NCBI GenBank assembly: GCA_965153455.1 | Contig: OZ234495.1 | Span: 13,140,875-13,204,874 of the forward strand | Reading direction: 5' to 3' | DNA: 64,000 nt | DNA from: Sphagnum compactum | Taxonomy: Eukaryota; Bryophyta; Sphagnopsida; Sphagnales | Shown here: positions 1-11,708 of the stretch, one piece after another | Position numbering within the stretch: position 1 is the first letter of the stretch | Layout: every line of letters starts with the position of its first letter | Translations under genes and position numbers: made by a program | Notes under the pieces: model-generated | Told to the model about the DNA's origin: nothing | Databases searched by the model: none | Seen by the model: only the letters and a program-made list of their open reading frames with translations

Positions 1-2640
1 TTTCTAAAGGAACCACACTTGAGTCCCAAGGGATATTCATCATCAAGTTATTGTGAGTTGCAACAAAGGTCGTTGTGTGCTTTATGCTAAGATATTTTAA
101 CTCCTTCCAATTATGAATAATTGAATTCCACAAATCTCTAATGCATGTGCATCTTGCTATAGCCATCACTTTCCCCACATGAACACTAGTATTAAGCTTT
201 TCAAAAAACCAAGTCAGGAATGTGCAGATTACCAAAAAGGGGTTGTTTGAAGTCCTCATCTAGAATAGTGGGACTTTTAGCTTTAATCAAGCCACCTTTT
301 ATGTTCCTCCATGCCTTCAGTAGCGAATTCCAAAAGGAAAATTATGTCCTTTGAAATTTGTCAGTAGTAAAAAACCAATTCATGTCTAGAGGCATGGTGA
401 AACGGGTCTCCCCTGGGGTTGTGTCAACATTGGTCTCCTTCATAATAAATCCTTCTAAGGCTCTCTCCCTGGTGATAGACCCCTGATTATCAATTTCGCC
501 AATAAGGTTTCAGCTTATGTTCGTGTTTCAATGATCCCCAACCTTCCCTTGCAAACCAATAGTGTAATCACATCCCATTTGACTTTCGTGCATGTCCTTT
601 ACGATTTTCCACCCCATATGTAGTTCCTTACTAAGCCTTTCATTTGATCGCACATTTGCACATTAGGATTTCAACATGTAGCAACATACCAGATAAAGGT
701 TAAAATGACTTGATTAGCCACTAAAATTCTACCAGCTAGAAAAACCATCTTATCAACTTTGATTTTAGAAACAACATTATTTTATCAAAATTGGCCTCAA
801 TGGGGAGATGACAACCGATTTGTAAACCGACATATTTAATACATTGTCCTTCTAGTACCCACATTAATCCTGCATCTCTTCCCCAATCATAGTCCTTCTG
901 TTGTTTTGAAACCCAAATCACCAACGATATCCTCCAATTCTCTTTTGCACCTACAACTGTACAAAAGAGGGATACGATTTGACTTGCCTTCTCTAAGTTG
1001 TTAGTAGATCCTTATAGATACAAGGTTGTGTCATCAACAAAGGATTGATCCCTAAGTTGATCACAGCTTGGTGGTATTAGACCATGCACACCATAAATTG
1101 GGTTACATAACAAAAACACAAGTACATTTGTAGTTAATATAAATAGGTACAGGGAAAGTGGACACCCTTACCACACCGACCTAAATAAGTTAAACAAATC
1201 TCCCACCTCCCTATTGACTTTGATGGAAGATGTCGCAAATTTGTATAAAATTGAATCCATTGTTCGCAAAGTCCCAAAGTCCAAAAATCAAAAAAAATAA
1301 ATCCCAATTAATGCGATCAAACTTTTTTTCGAAATCCCGTAACAATAGGACTAACCTCTGATCATTCTCCTCAACCCATTCCATTGATTCTCAAGCTAAG
1401 AAAACATTGTCAAGGATGGTCTTCCTTGCTACAAACCTTGTTTAGTTCGGTTGAATATTGTTTGGTAAGTGAATTTGGATGCGAATTGACAATAACTTAA
1501 CAAGTACTTTGTAAACACTCCCCAAAAGTGTAATTGGACACCAATTTCCAATATGAAAACGATCCCTAGATTTAGGTATTAACACAATCAAACCTTTATT
1601 GAAAAAAATTGAAAGTTGTCCAAGGTTTAACATTGCCTTAAAAGCCTCAAATAAGTCTCCTCCTATTTCTTCAAATGTATTTTGAAATAATTCAATTGGG
1701 AGTCCATTGTGGCCTAGTGTTTTGCCATGTGGTAGTGCAGCTATAACCTCTTTCAGTTCTTTAATTGTGATCTCCTTTAGTAACTCCTAATTCATCGCTT
1801 CCATAACCATCTTGGGAATAGAAGTAAAGCTCTCTACTCGAACAACACACACCTCCTCATTCTTTGGTTCCGCTGAGTATAGGCATTCATAGAATCCCCG
1901 TACGTATTGAGCCAATTCACTTTGTGTAGTTAAGACATTCCCATCTGCTACAAGTTCCTTGATGAGCACATGCTTATGGCATCCCTTGTGAAAATTGAAA
2001 AAAAACCTTGGAACATGTATTTCCATACTTGTACCAATGCAATGAGTTGCCATGTTGTGTGTGCTTTGGTGTAAATCATTTTGGAAAACCTCTATAAGTC
2101 GAGAAGTGTCAAACATTTGTGGTCCCAAGTCTGCTCCACCCTATGCAAGTCTGATCCACAATGTTACTAGAGAATGATTGAAGATCTTGTTGAATGAAAC
2201 TGAAACTCTAATCTTCCCACCTAGTTTTTCTAGCCCATTAAACATGTAGAATTTGTTGAATTTTGTTAATGCTGCATTTGCTCCCACCCGTCCATTATCA
2301 TGTGTGAAAGATTTTTCAGACATCTTCTTGAAGATATTAAGTAACCAAGCATCTTGTAGACCTGGGCTAATGGTCATGCAATGTCTGATGGCCACCTCTC
2401 ATTGCTTCGTAAACTTATTACCAACTAAGTTTATTTTATGCACATCCTCTGACATGTTGAAATTACCCACCAATACCTAATGTGTAGCAATTAAGTTTGC
2501 ATCAAATATTGCCTTCCACATGTGCGCTCATTCACATGATGTTTGAGCCGTGTACAAATTCACAATTCCAAGAACATCCCCATCTAAAATTTTGAGCAAC
2601 AGAAATTGAGGTTTCTAGTTTTTAAAAAAAGGCTTAACCT
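1..2640 (-). mobile_element. Degenerate non-LTR retrotransposon (LINE) fragment, endonuclease and reverse transcriptase
   Basis: Read on the minus strand, broken frames give a LINE ORF2 in the expected order. An APE-type endonuclease tail lies at about 2600-2150, with IVNLYTA followed by VGNFNM in place of the usual GDFN, then SFTHDNGRVGANAAL. A linker follows at about 2128-1787. The reverse transcriptase starts near 1630 with LIVLIPKSRDRFHIGNW and reaches its catalytic FVDD motif at 1021-1044 (SFVDDTTLYL). The segment at 924-736 (GRDAGLMWVLEGQCIKYVG) is the region that follows the catalytic motif in plant LINEs. Several stops and frame changes separate the pieces, so it is not functional. 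It runs off the left edge. The N-terminal half of the endonuclease is not seen beyond about 2640, which suggests 5' truncation. No target-site duplication can be tested because the 3' end lies outside the window. Confidence 0.85.
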
Positions 2641-2764
2641 GGACTTGAAGGTTCCTTTAGAAATAAAAAATTGATCAACAATGGCCTGAATTGCAACTTC
2701 AGTTTATATTTTAAACCATTTACTTCCTATACCTCACACTATCTATAAGGCATTTGGTGGCAGT

Positions 2765-3030
2765 GTTTTTTTGGGCAAAATTTCAACCTGAAAAATATGA
2801 TTTCGACCTATACAATGGATTTTTCTTAAAAAAAAGGCCCAATTTCCCCAAATTTCAAAGAAAATCAAAATTCCAAACTGTTAATTTTATGATGAGTTTT
2901 AGTAAGTAATCAAGAATACAAGAAGGATTTCGGTTTTTTTCTACTTTCATATATAGATAATAGCCAAAATTGGCTAAATCATCTTATGGATGATTGTCAC
3001 TTCAACTACATCACAAAATTGGAAAAAACC
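2765..3030. repeat. Dispersed repeat family C, copy 1
   Basis: This stretch of about 270 bp recurs at 45690-45962. Shared anchors are aacctgaaaaatatgattt (2785-2803 here, 45728-45746 there) and a later block reading nearly ggctaaatcttcttgtggat, followed by a block close to ctacatcacaaaattgg. Looser copies are at 7885-8625 and 9366-9625. No coding potential or tRNA-like head was seen. The class is unknown. Confidence 0.6.
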
Positions 3031-3145
3031 TTGTTTGATGGATATCAAGAAGGTAGATACATGTTTACATTTGTTACATAGCTCACAACCATGGTTAGTT
3101 ATGAGAGATGAATACAAGGAAAAATGATTTTTCTTTCCACATACC

Positions 3146-3788
3146 GGGTGAATGCAAAGTATGGTGACTCACTTTTGGTGTCACAATGGTGTTTTTTGCT
3201 AGGTACCCTTTGTTCAAAGGCATATGGTGAGTAGTATATTTTTAAATCTATTAATTGGTAATTGAATGTAAATTAACAACTTTATTATGAAGATATTTGT
3301 GTAGTTGTTTATTGATGAAAAGTTCATATGCTAGTAGTAATGGACTTTTGAAGTTCAAAATTATGGATTGGTCAATTGATTAGAATGATAGAATATTGAA
3401 AGGTTCATCTTAAATTTTATTCAAAATTATCCATAGTGATTTAGCATATAAATTAGAATGAAATAATAAACTTCTATGTGCAAAAATTCCTTAAAAATCA
3501 TAGCCAATTTCTACCTATGAACTTTTGAATCCCTTAAATTAACTCGTATTTTCATAAGTTCATAACATTGTTGGTTTTCATTCATTTTCAATTTTTTTTT
3601 CAAAGGTGCATATATTTGGAATTCTACTTGGGCTTCTATTAATATGGACTTTGTTGCTTTTAATACATGGACTTTATTACCATTTAACCAATGGTACCAC
3701 AAAAAATTAAAAATTTAACACTAGAATGTGGACTTTTGTGGAATTCGATTATTTTAAAAAGTGAGCCACCATACTGTGCATTTACCCT
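3146..3788. mobile_element. Inverted-repeat element B (MITE-like)
   Basis: The left end (3146-3175) reads gggtgaatgcaaagtatggt followed by gactcac. The right end (about 3760-3788) is its near-perfect reverse complement, with only a few mismatches over about 30 bp. The 643-bp interior is AT-rich with no real gene. No clean target duplication is visible. It lies immediately left of a family A element. Confidence 0.55.
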
Positions 3789-3805
3789 ACCATCCATCTT
3801 GCATT

Positions 3806-4172
3806 GAGCAGAGTGAACCATCACACACCAATGCACCATCCATTGGATGCCCATTATGATTCATTGTTAACAAACTCATTTAAGTTATTATATGGTCTCA
3901 CCTTGGTAACCCATGAACTTTGAAAAATAGGTCATATATATAACGTGATAGGTAAGAAAATAGGTGACAATTAAGTAAATATTTGGTTGATACATAGGCA
4001 AGGTATGTTTTTCCCATCTACCTATTACCAACCCGCAAGTTACAACAAGTGGGATGTTAGTAAATAAGTAATAAAAATAAATAGATTAACCACCATGTTT
4101 AGTTATGGAATTGGAACCCAACAAAAAATTCTTTTTTGATTATATACCATCATATTTCATGGTGCATTGGTG
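3806..4172. mobile_element. Mutator-like MITE family A, copy 1 (decayed)
   Basis: The left end reads gagcagagtgaaccatcaca, then accaatgcaccatcc. The right end (about 4158-4172, ggtgcattggtgt) is complementary to the inner part of this terminus, but the outermost bases are missing. The interior shares the order of motifs seen in the better copies at 44934-45305 and 50556-50929, including a block near ggaattggaacccaac. It is probably truncated on the right. Confidence 0.5.
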
Positions 4173-5661
4173 TCAACATTTTTTTAATGGCAAAATACTG
4201 CCATATTTTGGACCTTTAAACTTGAAAAAAATTATTTAAAGCAAATTTGTCGAAAGGCTAGACTAAACGACGGATGGTTCACCAATAGTTTATCCTTAAA
4301 CTCTAAACCCATTGCCCCACATGGCAAGCTTTTAGGGGTAGTGGAAGTTAGATTGCAGTAAATTGACACCTTAACTGGTCGATGCCCTAATTTTTTCTTT
4401 TATTCTTCACTAGAATCTCCTTTGAAGTTTTACTCTTTGTCATTGACTATTGTCACTTGCCAAATATAACCTCTTGCCATCGCTATTTACACAAAGTTTT
4501 AGGTAGGACCGCCGATGATTCTAGAATGTAGATCCATATGTTGGAGTTAAAAACATGTATTTAATTAATTTTAGATTAAATCGTTAATTTTGGACTTTTC
4601 CAACTTGGTGGTTAAAAATCAAGTTTTCAATTGAACTTGAGGCAAAAACATTAGAAACATCTATTTGTTGGATCATCTACTAATACAAAAAATACTTTAT
4701 AATTATAAAAGAAAACATTATTAATCTTATTAAACATTATTTATCTAAATAATTGTTAACATTTATTTGTTGGATCATTTAAAAACATTATTAATATCTA
4801 TGGTATGTCATATGATGGCCCCCAAATCAAAGTTTCTTTCTAAATTTCCAATCATCAATTGGTCATTATTAATTTTGGATTTTTCAAAAGTCCATAATTA
4901 ATTAAATACATGATTAAGAGTATAGTTTCATTCATTGTGCAAGGGGGGGACTGGGGTGAAGTTGTGAATGTTGAGGTGAAAGATTTGATTAAAGTATCAT
5001 AGACATTACAAGTTACAACTTGAAAATGATGGTGGCCTATAGCCAAGAGGATTGAACAATGAACATTGAGGATTTAAAGTCCTATATAATCCAAAGTCCA
5101 AATTTGATTCCTTACTTTAAACCTTTTTTTTTGTACTTGTTTTGCATTACTATTGCATTCAAGTTTGATTCTAGAATTTGCAACCTTGAACATTAGTTGG
5201 AACTTGAAGGTTAGGACTTTTGTAATGTGAAATTGCGTGTAAGTTGTGTGATTGTGCATTATGCCAGTGTGCAAATGCATTATGTTTACTGCATAGTGTG
5301 CATTGGTGTTTAATGAATATTTTAACATACAATTGTCAATGGAGGATTAGGGGTTAGGGCCATATAAATCAAATTTTCTTTGTAAATTTGAACTTTGTAG
5401 TAGTCAACGAAGTATTATTTACATTTCAACTTTTTTCCTTTTCATTTTTGCCTTTCTATCATTCTCCAATGAAATTCGTCATCCTTAAAGCGCACATTGT
5501 AAGCATTGTGGTCCATCACACAATGCACATTATTGTGATTTTATTTTGCTTTCATCAAGGTTAGGAGTTGTGTTCCTCTTACCTTAGGTCACTTAGCTAC
5601 AAGTTAATTTGAACCATTGTCATTTGGGATTAACATTCATATTTTGTCATGTTTTTGAAAT
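4173..5661. other. AT-rich spacer, no gene recognised
   Basis: I see no coding signature on either strand. Short phrases such as taattttggacttttccaac and ccaaagtcca recur in direct and inverted orientation and resemble the interior of element B, so this may be older mobile DNA. Confidence 0.4.
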
Positions 5662-5862
5662 GTAGGCAACCATCATTGTTCAACGTTCATCATAAATAGC
5701 CATTGTTGCTCAAGAGTTAATGTTTAGTGCATGTAGCCATCATTGTTTAGGAGTCATTGCTCAACACAAGCAACCATCATTGCTTAAGAATTAGTGCTTA
5801 GTGCAAGCAACCATTACTACTCAATGCTTAATGTAGGCAACCATTGCTACTCATCTCTTGGT
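5662..5862. repeat. Degenerate tandem repeat, period about 40-45 bp
   Basis: About five units vary around gcaaccatcattgctcaaga followed by gttaatgcttagtgca, at roughly 5662, 5720, 5770, 5805 and 5835. The units differ by substitutions and small indels, so the array is old. Confidence 0.6.
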
Positions 5863-5982
5863 CATTTAGGTTTCGGGTTGGTTAGCCATCAGGCCCACCA
5901 TTAATCATTTTACAAGTTGTTGCCCAACCATCACCAATTTTCTTGCTGCCATTGCCCTTCACAATCTAGTTAATTTCTATTA

Positions 5983-7560
5983 TTGTCAAAGATGGCACCA
6001 TTGAATCCACCTCGAAACTTTAGGTTTTGTCGTTTGTTTCTTCAAGAAGAATCTACCTTCACTTTTGATGTAGCATCATTTAGTCAAGAAACCCCAAAGC
6101 CCCCCTTTCTTTATGATCCTCCTTCTAAAGTGGACATGTGGATTTTTGTTGAAGAAAATAAGTGAGAACGAAAGGAGTATGAACAAAACAAAGTTTTTTA
6201 ATACATTTGGAGTGTTAAACTTCCATGGGTTGAATCAATTATAGGCGAAGATGGGAAGGTGCATTAAGTTAAATGGGTGTAAGCAAGATAAAATGAACAA
6301 CTTGATTACCTATCAAAATTGGAACAAGTAGATTTAAAATAACAACAGAACTCATTATAAAATTGTGGAACATTGAATGTTTTCATTTCAATAATTAAAA
6401 ATATATGTTTCCACTATTGTGCATTGATCTTCATATTTCAAATTGTAAAAGTAGGATTTAAGTAGGTTTTTCAAAATACAAGTAGCTTTTGACGTTTACT
6501 TTTCAATGTGGGCTTTTGGTTTCCATTAGGTGTCAAGTAGGTTCTTACAAAAAGGAAATAGATTTTTTTTTAATGACTTGTTAAAATATATGTTGATCTT
6601 CATTTCCTAATTTATTACATGCCAATTTCATTAATTTTTCTAACCAAAAAATAGATTTGAACACATACTTTTCAGTTGGTTTCAAATGTATTTTTAATCT
6701 ACTTTTAAAATTCATTTGCTTTCAAATTTTTTAAAATTCAATTCTTATAAATTTAATAGAGCAAATTAATGCTACTTGACACATACTTTCATTTAATTTG
6801 ATGCTAATTTATGGTAGTTATATGAGGGGTGCATGGTTGAAGTGGAGACGTCTACTTTTTTTATTTATTTTATCTTGATTTGACCCAAATGTCAAGTTTG
6901 TTCCAAAATAGAGGGGAAGGATAAATTATTGGCCCTTAAGTTGGACAACCTTTGGAAACATGGTGGTAGGAGGAAGGCTCTAGTTGCAATCCTAAGAATA
7001 TGTAAAACTAGAAAATTTTATATGAAAAAATTTAGTCCATGCCAAAAATGAACATCTTTATGCAAATGTTAAAAAAGACACAATAGCTAATCAAATCTTT
7101 TGTGGTGCTATTACAAAAAGGAAGAAAAAATTGGTCCAGTTTGCTATTTGTTTTCACATGGTATCTAAGGGCAAACCTATGACAAACTATGAAAATATGA
7201 GCAAGTTGTTACAATTCTTTGCTGTCAAGGATTTTCCAAGAACTCATTGCTATAATTCAATTGGTTGGGGGATGGCAAGTTTTATGCACGAGTTGGTGGT
7301 GAAGAAAACTAAGGATTTGGTTCAAGCTACTAGGTTTATTTTTCTTTCTTGTGATAAAGTTATAACCACGGATCAGCAGTTTTGGGTTTACATCCATGCA
7401 TATGTGGTTGGAAATTGGTAGTTGAACCCGTTTGTTGTTATCCTTGTAGTAGGTGGTTGATGGGTCACTTCAAATAATCTGAAGAGAATTTTGGTGGATG
7501 CCATAATGTTGTATGGTGGTTTGATTTAGGAGAAATGACATCAAAGTTAATTACATTACC
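5983..7560 (+). pseudogene. Decayed hAT-like transposase gene with BED-type zinc finger, split by an insertion
   Basis: A first coding piece (5983-6274) opens with MAPLNPPRNF and ends in a segment reading KLPWVESIIGEDGKVH, the usual lead-in to a BED-type finger in this hAT-like family. The finger resumes at 6887 with CQVCSKIEGKDKL, then LDNLWKHGGRRKALVAIL. After several stops an open stretch (7131-7421) has SIGWGMASFMHELV and ATRFIFLSCDKV, matching the start of the DUF4371-like hAT catalytic region. It trails off near 7560 with GGLI.EEMTSKLI. Stops, frameshifts and a 612-bp insertion (6275-6886) rule out function. Homology is from memory of the family. The relic at 14.85-17.39 kb on the other strand has the same architecture. 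Confidence 0.75.
6275..6886. mobile_element. 612-bp inverted-repeat insertion inside the hAT relic
   Basis: The left end is GGGTGTAAGCAAGATAAAAT. The reverse complement of the right end is GGGTCAAATCAAGATAAAAT, so the termini are about 20-bp inverted repeats with a few differences. AAAT lies on both sides (6271-6274 and 6887-6890). Removing the element plus one AAAT joins the two halves of the zinc finger so that they read VKCQVC in one frame, which independently marks the insertion boundaries. The interior is AT-rich and non-coding. The superfamily is unknown. Confidence 0.7.
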
Positions 7561-7884
7561 ACTCCAATCTTTCACATCTTGCCAAAAGACTTCATAATTT
7601 TTATTATTATATCCTAAATCCCCACTTTGTCAAACTTGAAGAAGCCACTGTTCACATACAAGATGCAACTTGCACTAGCCAAATACATATGCCCCCCAAG
7701 GGCTCAAACCACCATATGTTCTTGTTTTTTTCCTCTAAGTAGCCACTTAACATGCTAGCTCAAATGCACAATAGCCACATAGGCTACTTCCAAGAGTCAT
7801 TAAAAAAAAGGCTGATTGGTGTGTGTTGGTTCAACTTAACCGCATATATTTTTAAAAGAAAAAATATCACACATAATTAAAATT
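7561..7884. other. Spacer, nothing recognised
   Basis: Mixed-composition DNA after the hAT relic. It may be further decayed 3' sequence of that gene, but I could not align it. Confidence 0.3.
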
Positions 7885-8625
7885 CTGAGCAAAATTTTGG
7901 CCTGAAAATCCTGGTTTCCCTCTATAATAGATTTTTTTAATGAAAAAACTCCCAATTCACAAGATTATAAATAGAAATATAAATAGTCAGATTTTTGAAA
8001 ATCCTGCTAAATTTTTGCAATGTTTTAAGCTGAAAAATCTGATTGTGACATGTATTCGGGATTTTTAATTGAAAAATGACCTAAATTCACAAGATTAAAA
8101 AAATAAAAAATCCTCAGATTCCTATAATACGTTTCATCAGGTAGCCAAAATCATTGCAGGATGGCTTAAATTTTTGGACTTAAATCATTTATCTAGTTTC
8201 TGGCAAATCTATCAATTTTTGACCTGAGAAATCTGATTTTGATCTATAAAATAGAGGGTTTTTCATTACAAATTGATTCAAATTCACCAGATTGAAAAAA
8301 TCAGAATTTAGCTAAAATCTTAGTAAGTATGGTAGCCAATTTCCACTAAATGACAAAATTGAAAAAGAAACACACATTGTCAACCCTTGTGGGGTTGACA
8401 AAAGAAGAAAAGACCTCAAATTCATAAGATCCAAAAATATATATTAAAAAATGTGATATATTATTATTAGGTTTCAGTAAGTAGCCAAAAAAGCATAGAA
8501 GGAATCAATGCTTAATTTTTTGACTTTCATATTTTAGTTTGTAACCCAATTTAGCAAATCTTCATATTGATGATGGCCAATTCCACTAGACTACCCAAAA
8601 GAAAAAAAAACACACGGGATCAGCC
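7885..8625. repeat. Degenerate copies of repeat family C
   Basis: Three to four imperfect units of roughly 170-200 bp follow each other. Each has a block near cctgaaaatctgattttgac, then gatttttcattgaaaa, then aaattcaccagatt, then gtagccaa. Small hairpins end two of the units: caacccttgtggggttgaca (8379-8398) and cagcccttgtagggctgact (8619-8638). Confidence 0.5.
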
Positions 8626-9365
8626 CTTGTAGGGCTGACTATGATGGCAAAAGCTTTTCAAGTCTAGGCAGTAAGAGCTCCCCCCCATCCCACCCACTTG
8701 AGCCTATAGTTAGTGTTTATCACATCCAACTCACTTGGAGGCTTTTTTAAGTGTCACCACTTGGACCAATCACTAGATCATGCAACAGCTTCACCCATCC
8801 TCCTAGTAAGGCGTTTGACAATATTTATCATATCTAACATAGTGTGTCAATTATTTGATTTTTGAACAATTTTGAGTTTTTGAGATTTTGATGTTCCCAC
8901 AAAATTCCCCAAAAGTTCCCATTGTGTTCACTTACCTTCTCAGAATTCTCAAAGTGTTCTACAACTTGTTCCCAGAAAAGCAGCAATAGGGAACAATATA
9001 GGGAATAGGTAATCAACAACAATGGGGGTCTCCACCCACATGGGCCTTATTATGTTTTTAGCAAATTTTTGTTTGTAACTTACAGTGACAATCATCCCTA
9101 GGAAGATTTAGCCAAACCTGGCTATAAACCAGATATGAGATATAAAATTTTAGTCATCCTTTTATATTTTTGGCTACACACTGAAAACCAGATATAGGAC
9201 TCTGAAGATTTTTATTAATGTTTTCCTCAATTCTGGCTGTTGATGTTAACCTTTCAAAATCACTTTATTTTTGAGTTTTTAATTTTAATTTTCAAGGTTA
9301 AAAAGGTTGAAAGAGATTACCACAATTCAGTGGTGTTGAGACTTCAGCCTTTTTTGCCTGGCTAT
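8626..9365. other. Spacer, no gene recognised
   Basis: AT-rich to mixed DNA with short phrases shared with repeat family C around 9070-9240 (gccaaacctggctataaacc). No convincing coding frame. Confidence 0.35.
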
Positions 9366-9625
9366 ATATAGTCAAAAAGAAAAGGAAAAGAAATTTAAAA
9401 GTGATAAAATCAAGTGATTTTTGAGATTTTCAATAGTCAAAATTCGACCGAAATTTAATAAAAATTGCCAGGCTTCTACACATGGTTCAAGTAGGTAGCC
9501 AAAAATGTAGAAGCAAGTTTTTAAAATTTTACTTTCATTTTTAGCTTGTTGCCAACAAGCCAGATCTAACTAACTCTTCCTATGGATGATTGCTAATTTG
9601 GCTACATCAAAAAATTGACCAAAAT
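9366..9625. repeat. Dispersed repeat family C, further copy
   Basis: It shares a block near tatggatgattgctaatttg and ctacatcaaaaaattgacc (about 9580-9620) with the copies at 2765-3030 and 45690-45962. The left half is more diverged. Confidence 0.45.
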
Positions 9626-10027
9626 AAAATAAAATGGTGTTGACTAGAATTTGTTTCTGGGGGCGAATTTTCACACCCTAGGAACCAACAAAACCAAATG
9701 CAAAATTGCACAAAAGCTTTTTTTGGAAAAGTAAAATAAAATGCAAAACTCGCCATCTTTTGAGGAAAAAAATGTCACATGTAACCATAGTTAGGCAATG
9801 AGTTCCTCCTATTGGGTACCGGAACTAGGCAGGATTATTCAAAAAACTACTTTACAGTCCAATCTACCTCTAGCCAAACTTAACTCTTTCCTCTTGAGTC
9901 CCCTACTTGACAAAATTTGGGTTTTGAGTTGCTATTGTACACTACCAGTGATGATCAACTCTTTTTTTTCCTTTATGTTTTCATATGGGTTTTAAGAATT
10001 CATCCTTACTAGTGTGAACCCGGTGCA
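9626..10027. other. Spacer, nothing recognised
   Basis: One open stretch of 65 codons (9798-9995) shows no family signature and is probably chance. Confidence 0.3.
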
Positions 10028-10215
10028 TAATGCCTTCCCCGCCCATGCTGGCCCCCCCCCCGCCCGGTCCTTCCTCGCCCGTGCCCCCCCCGCCCGGTCC
10101 TTCCCCGCCCGTGCCCGCCCCCCCTCGCCCGGTCCTTTCCCGCCTGTCCCGCCCCCTCGCCCGTGCTGGCCCCCCCACCCATGTTGGCCCCCCCTGCTGG
10201 CCCCCCCCCGCCCCA
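10028..10215. repeat. GC-rich minisatellite with long C runs
   Basis: About 190 bp are built from units near cgcccggtccttccccgccc followed by gtgccccc, then looser ctggccccccc units. Runs of six to nine C on the plus strand give many G runs on the minus strand. All six frames are open across parts of it and encode Pro/Ala- or Gly/Arg-rich low-complexity peptides, as expected of such a repeat. It lies about 1.5 kb upstream of MSRA in otherwise AT-rich DNA. Confidence 0.8.
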
Positions 10216-11280
10216 CATGGACCAGTGATTATGATGGGCCAATCAGAAACATTGAGCAGCAGCAGCAGTTAGATCATATTTAATCCTTTGGGCAGAAAGG
10301 GAGGGTTTGAACGAATAACTACCACCTTCATCACCATCATCCAAAAAGGTCATTACAGTTCCGCCATAATGTTAAATCAGGTGCAGAACGTCTTGTGACA
10401 CATAGACAGATGGACACACATCACTGTAGCTTTTATATATAATCCTTATTTATGTCAATGTCAAATTTAATTTGAATTAATATAAATTTCATGGACATGA
10501 AAAGATAAAGAAAAAAAAGATGAAACCCTGCCAAACTAGAAAGGGAGAGAAAAAAAAAAAAGGGGCAGATACATATTAAAAAGAAATGAGATAATTAAGC
10601 TTGAAAATGAAAATGAGATATATTTTTTATTTAGAATTGTCTCTGAAAGTGTCCAGGTACAACCATACAATAGAAATTGCCTTTGGAATTGTCCGGGGAA
10701 TGTACGATAATAGATTCCAAAAAAATCACCCATATGCTCAAAATTTCTCGTCGAATTAAAATAATAGAGTTATCCGTAAAGTAAGAAAAACAGAGCACCA
10801 GAACCCTGAGTTTGGTCATACACAGGTTAAGATTCAAAGAAAACCTTGAAAAAAAGTACATTAGCATTCAACACGGGATGAAACTCAGAAAACAGTTTCA
10901 ATTTTGGTGGTAAACCGAGTTTCATCTTGTCTTTCCTTTTTCCTGTGCGCCTCCATTGCTCCTACATATATTGTTACTGCTCCTAACTGTACAACTATTA
11001 TAGTTAGTCTCGAACGTTGTGCATTAAATGCTGAGTTGCAGGATTTCATACTCAGATATAATAAAATGTCTTTACTTTACAGAAAACTCCAATAAAAAAT
11101 TGATATTGACTGTTGGTGTTTCCGCGTGTCTCTTGATTGCTACTGCCTGAAGCTTCGTTTGCTCCTCTCCTCGACTACCCACCACACCTTTTGGTCGGCG
11201 CACGACGCTTCGTTCGCTCTCCTCCGCGACCACAACACCCCCACGGGAAACTTCCCTCCTCCCTTGCCATTCTTTCGGAA
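10216..11280. other. Intergenic region upstream of MSRA
   Basis: No gene recognised. It contains an A-rich stretch (10510-10620) and small open frames without signatures. Confidence 0.35.
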
Positions 11281-11708
11281 TCTCTCTCTCTCTCTCACTT
11301 AGGCTACTGACCTTCGTCGCTTGTTCCAATAGTCTGGACTCTTCTCTTTCTTTTTTTCCTCATCTCTCTCTACACTCTTGTGTATATATATGCATTCATC
11401 TCCGTTGCTTCTACAAACACAATTGTATTCCAATTTCAGATTCCTGTTTTCGAGTTTTGCTTGAGTTTCCTTTTTCTGAGATTTTGGAGGAGCGATTTCG
11501 TGAGCTGGTTTCGAGCTTTTGAGTTATTGGAGATCCTGGTTTTTTTCTTTTCTTTTCTTTTCTTTTAAAAATAATTTTAGTTTTCAGTTCTTTTTGGTCG
11601 TTGGCGGGGGGTGTGCGAAAAGAGAGGAAGACAGTTTGGTTTTTTGTGGAGAGAGGAAGAAGGTGATTTTCAGGATCCTTTTTTTGTTTTTGAAAATTGT
11701 GCGTGCAA
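11281..11708 (+). promoter_or_regulatory. Putative MSRA core promoter and 5' leader
   Basis: A CT microsatellite (about 11279-11297) and further pyrimidine blocks (11341-11372) precede a TATA-like tract at 11383-11391 (tatatatat). The coding start follows at 11709, which would leave a pyrimidine-rich leader of about 290 nt. The transcription start is inferred only. Confidence 0.4.

Noticed and set aside
10009-10283. Overlapping open frames on both strands in the GC-rich repeat
   Set aside because: All frames are open because of the C-run repeat. The peptides are pure low complexity with no conserved block.
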